A DNA stretch of 8,706 nt, from positions 1-8,706 of the forward strand of contig JALOQH010000020.1 of assembly GCA_025453475.1 (NCBI GenBank). Reading direction: 5' to 3'. The notes under the pieces were generated by a model, which was not told the DNA's origin, did not search any database, and saw nothing but the letters and a program-made list of their open reading frames with translations. Every line of letters starts with the position of its first letter. The stretch's first letter is position 1. Of the stretch, positions 5,348 through 8,706 are shown in pieces. A program made the translations under genes and the position numbers. Source of the DNA: an archaeon. GTDB lineage: Archaea > Nanobdellota > Nanobdellia > Pacearchaeales > GW2011-AR1.

Positions 5348-5533
5348 ATGGTAGTTATATGTCCGGAGTGCAAAAGCGATAACAGCGATTTGGTAGCTGG
5401 AGGCATATTCGGGGGAGCAAGGAGATGCAGGGAGTGCGGATATGAAGGAATATTCCCGGAGGTTGCGCCAAAGAGCGATAAGGCAGGCAATGAAGAGGAA
5501 ATTCTCAAGGATATAAAGGAGGCTGTAAACTAA
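5348..5533 (+). CDS. small zinc-ribbon protein between gyrB and gyrA
   Basis: A 61-residue protein whose first half is a zinc ribbon: Cys5 and Cys8 in CPEC, and Cys27 and Cys30 in CREC, with GGIFGGARR between the knuckles and CGYEGIFPEV after them. The C-terminal part is an acidic helix (NEEEILKDIKEAVN, 48-61). No catalytic domain is present, so a protein- or nucleic-acid-binding role is likely. The ATG is one base after the gyrB stop, and an upstream in-frame TTG at 5336 is rejected because it would read into gyrB. The position between the two gyrase subunits implies coexpression and suggests a gyrase-associated or topology-linked factor, but that is inference from context. Ribbons of this type also occur in unrelated small archaeal proteins. 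Confidence 0.85.
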   Translation: MVVICPECKSDNSDLVAGGIFGGARRCRECGYEGIFPEVAPKSDKAGNEEEILKDIKEAVN

Positions 5534-5564
5534 TGACAAAACCAAGATTTTGTCTGAGGACAAA

Positions 5565-7922
5565 ATGACACCGAATAAAACAGAAGAGGAAAAACTGAAG
5601 CAGGAAGAGAAGGCCGACAAGAAGGCAGCTGAAGGCGAGGAAAAGAGAAGGGAAAAGAACATGATTGAGAAGGGCGTTGAAGGCGTTGAGATAACTGATG
5701 AGATGGAGCAGGCATTCATAGACTATGCAATGTCTGTTATAGTTGACAGAGCGCTTCCATTTATTGAAGATGGATTAAAGCCGGTTCACAGGAGAATTCT
5801 TTATGCAATGCATATTCTCGGGCTTGACCCATCAAAGCCGACAATGAAATCTGCAAGAATTGTCGGAGAAACCATGGGTAAGTTCCATCCTCACGGCGAT
5901 TTGGCTATTTATGACTCAATGGTCAGAATGGCGCAGGATTTCTCATTAAGATATCCTCTTGTTCATGGGCAGGGCAACTTCGGAAGCATGGATGGAGATT
6001 CTCCTGCTGCATCAAGGTATACAGAAGCAAAGCTCAGCAAGATTTCCGGAGAAATGCTCGGGGATATTGAGAAAGAAACAGTAAAGATGAATCCTAATTT
6101 TGACAACTCTTTGAAAGAACCGGATACTTTGCCTGCAAAGCTCCCTAATCTGCTTATTAACGGCGCAACAGGAATCGCAGTTGGAATGGCTACAAACATA
6201 CCTCCACATAATTTAACTGAAGTCTGCGAGGCAATTACTGCTTTCATAAATAAGCCAAACATAACAATTGACGAGCTCTGCGAAATAGTCCGAGCTCCTG
6301 ACTTCCCTACCGGGGGAATTGTAATGGGCTCTGGCATAAAAGACATGTACAAGAACGGAAAAGGAAAGCTGATTGTGCGCTCCAGAATCTCTGAGGAAGA
6401 TCATAAAGGCAAGCCAACGATTGTAATAACAGAACTCCCATATCAGGTGAATAAGGCAGATTTGGTTAAAGATATTGCAAAATTAGCTTCTGAGAAAAAG
6501 TTCCCGGATATCTGGGACATCAGAGATGAGTCTGCAAAGGGCAAGGTAAGAATAGTTATTGAATTAAGAAAGGGCGTTGATCCAAAGTATACCCTGAATA
6601 AGCTGTATAAATTAACAAATGTTCAGCAGAACTTTGATGCAAACATGCTTGCGCTGGTTGACAAGAAACCACGAGTGTTAACGCTGAAGGACTTTATCTC
6701 GGAATATGTCAAATACAGGCAGATGATTGTAAGAAAGAGAAGCAAGTTTGATTTAATGAAAGCTGAGGAGAGGATGGAGATTGTTTCCGGGTTGTTGATT
6801 GCGCTGAGAGAGATTGACAAAGTTGTTGAATATATCAAGAAATCAGATAATGCGACTGCTGCTCATGAAGGTTTGATGAAGAAATTTGGGCTTACAACGA
6901 GACAAGCTAAAGCTGTTCTTGAGATAAGGCTTCAGCAGTTGACTCATCTTGAAGCTACAAAACTGAAGGATGAGGAAAAGGGATTGAAGGAGACAATAGC
7001 CGAACTGAAGAAGATTCTTGGGGATGAGCAGGAAATTCTTAAGATAATCAAGAAAGAAGTCTCTGAGATAAAGACAAAGTACGGCGATGAGAGAAGAACA
7101 AAGGTTGTGAAGAATGTTGAAGAAATATCCGAAGAGGACATTATTGAGAAGAAAGATGTTGTTGTAATGATGACTGAGGGCGGATACATAAAGAGAGTTG
7201 ATGTGAAGGCTTACAAAGAGCAGAAGAGGGGCGGAGCAGGTGTCTCTGGCGGAGAGTTGAAGGAAGAAGACATTGTAAAGAAGATGATTGTCTGCTCAAC
7301 ACATGATTATCTGCTGTTCTTTACCTCCCGCGGACGTGTGTACTGGCTTAAGGCGAATGATGTGCCTGCTGCTGAAAGGCAGAGCAAAGGAAAAGCTGTT
7401 GTTAATATGCTTAGCCTGAGGGACGAGACTGTGGCGAATGTAATGGCTGTAAAGAACTTTGATGTCGGATACCTTATGTTTGTGACAAAGCTCGGGATGG
7501 TAAAGAAGCTTCCATTGAAATTAGTATCAAAGCCAAGAAGCACCGGCGTAAGAGTTGTTAACTTGCCTGCAGATAATTCTGACCTGCTTATCAATGTTGA
7601 GATGATTGAAGACAAACAGGAAGCCCTGATAATCACAAAGAAAGGATATGCAATCAGGTTTAATTCAGATGAAGTGCGCCCGATGAGCAGAGCAAGCTAC
7701 GGAGTCAAGGGCGCTGAGCTAAGAAGCGGGGATGAGGTTGTGTCGCTTGAAGGTCTTCCGTTGAAAGATGGAAAAGTGACAATACTTACTGTGAGCGCAA
7801 AAGGATTCGGGAAGCGTTCAATGCTTGAGGATTACAGAAAAACAGGAAGAGGCGCAAAGGGAGTGATTTCACTGGACGCGGGGGAGAGAACAGGGCAGGT
7901 TATCGGAGCATTGTCTGTTTAG
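5565..7922 (+). CDS. gyrA: DNA gyrase subunit A, interrupted by in-frame TAG
   Basis: The breakage-reunion and DNA-wrapping subunit of gyrase. Residue numbers are from ATG 5565, chosen over a TTG at 5550 because GAGGA (5556-5560) is suitably spaced. A Lys/Glu-rich extension (1-40) precedes the core, which begins EITDEMEQAFIDYAMSVI. The winged-helix region has KFHPHGDLAIYD, where Leu113 aligns with E. coli Ser83, and the catalytic Tyr152 is in AASRYTEAKLS. NGATGIAVGMATNIPPHN and the coiled-coil segment follow. The pinwheel domain starts near 526 and contains the GyrA box in degenerate form, QKRGGAG (553-559; consensus QRRGGKG). Translation stops at TAG 7920-7922 after 785 residues and five blades, but homologous sequence continues in frame to TAA 8136-8138 (857 codons in all). 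Readthrough, a suppressor tRNA, tolerated truncation, or a sequencing or assembly error are all possible. Confidence 0.95.
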   Translation: MTPNKTEEEKLKQEEKADKKAAEGEEKRREKNMIEKGVEGVEITDEMEQAFIDYAMSVIVDRALPFIEDGLKPVHRRILYAMHILGLDPSKPTMKSARIVGETMGKFHPHGDLAIYDSMVRMAQDFSLRYPLVHGQGNFGSMDGDSPAASRYTEAKLSKISGEMLGDIEKETVKMNPNFDNSLKEPDTLPAKLPNLLINGATGIAVGMATNIPPHNLTEVCEAITAFINKPNITIDELCEIVRAPDFPTGGIVMGSGIKDMYKNGKGKLIVRSRISEEDHKGKPTIVITELPYQVNKADLVKDIAKLASEKKFPDIWDIRDESAKGKVRIVIELRKGVDPKYTLNKLYKLTNVQQNFDANMLALVDKKPRVLTLKDFISEYVKYRQMIVRKRSKFDLMKAEERMEIVSGLLIALREIDKVVEYIKKSDNATAAHEGLMKKFGLTTRQAKAVLEIRLQQLTHLEATKLKDEEKGLKETIAELKKILGDEQEILKIIKKEVSEIKTKYGDERRTKVVKNVEEISEEDIIEKKDVVVMMTEGGYIKRVDVKAYKEQKRGGAGVSGGELKEEDIVKKMIVCSTHDYLLFFTSRGRVYWLKANDVPAAERQSKGKAVVNMLSLRDETVANVMAVKNFDVGYLMFVTKLGMVKKLPLKLVSKPRSTGVRVVNLPADNSDLLINVEMIEDKQEALIITKKGYAIRFNSDEVRPMSRASYGVKGAELRSGDEVVSLEGLPLKDGKVTILTVSAKGFGKRSMLEDYRKTGRGAKGVISLDAGERTGQVIGALSV

Positions 7923-8138
7923 GACAAGGATTCGATATTTGTAACAACAACAAAGGGAATGGTTATCCGCGTCAAGGTAAAAGACATAAGGGTAATGAGC
8001 AGAGCCACGCAGGGAGTTCATATTGTCAAGCTGAAAGAAGGTGACAAGGTTGCAGATGTTGTTAAAGTGACGAGAGAAGATGAAATCCCGGATGTTCCTG
8101 CATCAGATTCTGAAAACGGGCAGACGAAGCTGAAATAA
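7923..8138 (+). other. gyrA: in-frame continuation of gyrA past the TAG: sixth pinwheel blade
   Basis: The 71 codons after the TAG stay in the gyrA frame and read as blade six: SIFVTTTKGMVIRVKVKDIR, then VMSRATQGVHIVKLKEGDKVADVVKV, the standard GyrA pattern with the conserved RxTQGV turn, followed by an acidic tail. There is no further stop and no frame change until TAA 8136-8138. A separate protein could only start at an internal ATG (7959) with a poorly placed AGGGA, so this is best seen as part of gyrA, not a gene of its own. Its intact coding character argues that it is still translated, or that the TAG is recent or artefactual. Confidence 0.85.
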
Positions 8139-8149
8139 GATTTCAGCTT
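8127..8149 (+). terminator. 10-bp hairpin overlapping the true gyrA stop
   Basis: AAGCTGAAAT (8127-8136) and ATTTCAGCTT (8140-8149) form a perfect stem with a three-base loop. The downstream TAA of gyrA falls at the top of the stem and in the loop. Only TTT follows, so it is a weak intrinsic terminator; it may act as a 3' end or stability element. Its position supports 8138, not 7922, as the original end of gyrA. Confidence 0.5.
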
Positions 8150-8158
8150 TCGGAAAAT

Positions 8159-8167
8159 AATTTATAG
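8159..8167 (+). promoter_or_regulatory. TATA box of the 72-aa gene (leaderless)
   Basis: AATTTATAG lies 29 bases upstream (first base to first base) of the ATG at 8188. No Shine-Dalgarno is visible, so the mRNA probably starts at or next to the ATG. Confidence 0.5.
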
Positions 8168-8187
8168 TTCTCGTTCTATCAAATTTA

Positions 8188-8406
8188 ATGCCTGAATTAA
8201 GTTTTAATGAAATCGAGAGAAACAGGGAAATAGCGAGGGGAATAGAAACTTACAGAAGGCAGGATATTGTGCAAAGGGAAAAGAAGGAAGAGGAGAAGTT
8301 CATTTCTGAGAGAGCTGACATAAAAAGGGTTGTTTTGGAATTGCAAAGAAGGCATTATTCGAGATATCTGGAGAATGAGAAGCCGAAGATTGAAGTTATT
8401 GCGTGA
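8188..8406 (+). CDS. hypothetical 72-aa charged helical protein
   Basis: A 72-residue protein of unknown family. Residues about 5-64 are almost entirely predicted helix, dense in Glu, Arg and Lys (for example QREKKEEEKFISERADIKR near 29-47), with spaced Ile, Leu and Val suggesting a short coiled coil, and a basic-aromatic stretch LELQRRHYSRYLE near 50-62. There is no Cys, signal peptide or membrane segment. It has its own TATA box and seems leaderless. It ends with TGA at 8404-8406, the only TGA stop among the genes here, directly abutting the stop of the leftward gene. A DNA- or protein-binding adaptor is possible, but nothing identifies it. Confidence 0.65.
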   Translation: MPELSFNEIERNREIARGIETYRRQDIVQREKKEEEKFISERADIKRVVLELQRRHYSRYLENEKPKIEVIA

Positions 8407-8706
8407 TTAGAGCTTGCTTTCAATTACTCTCTCAAAAACAGAGTAAGGCTGGGCTCCTGATACTAATTCTCCATTTATGAAAAATGCAGGGGTGCCGGTT
8501 ACACCTTTTGCAGAGCCTTCTTCTGTCTCTTTCTTCAATTGAGCCGCGTATTTCTGGGAAGCAAGATAGGCGTCAAGCTCTTCTGCATCTGCTCCAATAG
8601 ACACTGCAAGCTCTTTCATTTTTGCAGTATTGCTCAAATCATTTGGAGAGGCAAAGGCTTTTTCTGCGAATTCCCAGAAGAGCTCGGGTTTCTGCTCCTT
8701 AACGCC
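8407..8706 (-). CDS. DsbA-like thioredoxin-fold thiol oxidoreductase (partial, 5' end outside window)
   Basis: The last 99 residues of a thioredoxin-fold protein of the DsbA/Thioredoxin_4 type, open on the left strand to the window edge. The identifying part is KGVTGTPAFFINGELVSGAQPYSVFERVIESKL at the C-terminus. TGTPAFFING carries the cis-proline that faces the active site, followed by the last beta strands and the closing helix. Before it is the all-helical insert typical of DsbA (PELFWEFAEKAF, LKELAVSIGADAEELDAYLAS and similar). The catalytic CxxC and any signal peptide or membrane anchor lie upstream of the window, so location and redox direction cannot be read. An in-frame TTG at 8637 is not the start, because homologous-looking sequence continues before it. 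Related proteins usually act outside the membrane in disulfide formation. Confidence 0.88.
   Translation of the reverse strand, partial: GVKEQKPELFWEFAEKAFASPNDLSNTAKMKELAVSIGADAEELDAYLASQKYAAQLKKETEEGSAKGVTGTPAFFINGELVSGAQPYSVFERVIESKL

Noticed and set aside
7920..7922. Firm claim of pyrrolysine coding at the gyrA TAG
   Set aside because: No pyl genes or downstream structured element are visible in the window, and another gene appears to end in TAG. Readthrough or error cannot be separated from recoding here.
7959..8138. Separate small gene downstream of the gyrA TAG
   Set aside because: The sequence is GyrA blade six in the same frame, and the only internal ATG has no properly spaced ribosome-binding site and would cut into the first strand of the blade.
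8637..8706. TTG at 8637 as the start of the DsbA-like gene
   Set aside because: The same frame continues to the window edge with typical DsbA helical-insert sequence (PELFWEFAEKAF), so the gene is simply cut by the window.

Overview
The window reads as a gene-dense archaeal chromosome segment, most likely from a DPANN lineage such as Woesearchaeota, Pacearchaeota or a relative. That placement is an inference from gene content and style, not from a search. Archaeal hallmarks are the ribosomal proteins L7Ae, S28e and L24e, the universal tRNA-modification protein Kae1, and repeated BRE/TATA promoters of the form AAAGGTTTATAAA. Three genes have start codons about 25-30 bases from the TATA box, implying leaderless mRNAs. 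A bacterial-type DNA gyrase (gyrB and gyrA) sits beside them, as is usual for archaea that acquired gyrase from bacteria.

Layout. Bases 1-562 hold the 3' end of an unrecognised gene and an overlapping hypothetical gene. At 681-803 a 40-residue basic protein has its own TATA box and a near-perfect Shine-Dalgarno. Kae1 (927-1895) follows a hairpin/T-tract and probably has a leaderless mRNA. It converges with a leftward hypothetical gene (1896-2258); their stop codons touch. Divergent from that gene is the L7Ae-S28e-L24e cluster (2394-3301), whose leader contains what looks like an L7Ae-binding kink-turn overlapping the ribosome-binding site. A long palindrome and a TATA box precede a gyrase operon: gyrB (3445-5346), a 61-residue zinc ribbon (5348-5533) and gyrA (from 5565).

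gyrA is the main anomaly. An in-frame TAG at 7920-7922 interrupts it, but the same frame continues for 71 codons that match the sixth blade of the GyrA C-terminal pinwheel, ending with TAA at 8136-8138. The window closes with a small helical charged protein (8188-8406) that converges, again with zero gap, on the 3' part of a leftward DsbA-like thiol oxidoreductase (8407 to the edge).

The recognised genes are mostly housekeeping: tRNA t6A modification, ribosome and K-turn RNP assembly, DNA supercoiling, and thiol-disulfide chemistry. The items most worth checking are the gyrA amber codon, the L7Ae leader kink-turn, the CGTCGATAAA element shared by two promoters, and the short unnamed proteins at 681-803 and 5348-5533. 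No tRNA, rRNA, CRISPR array or mobile element was seen.
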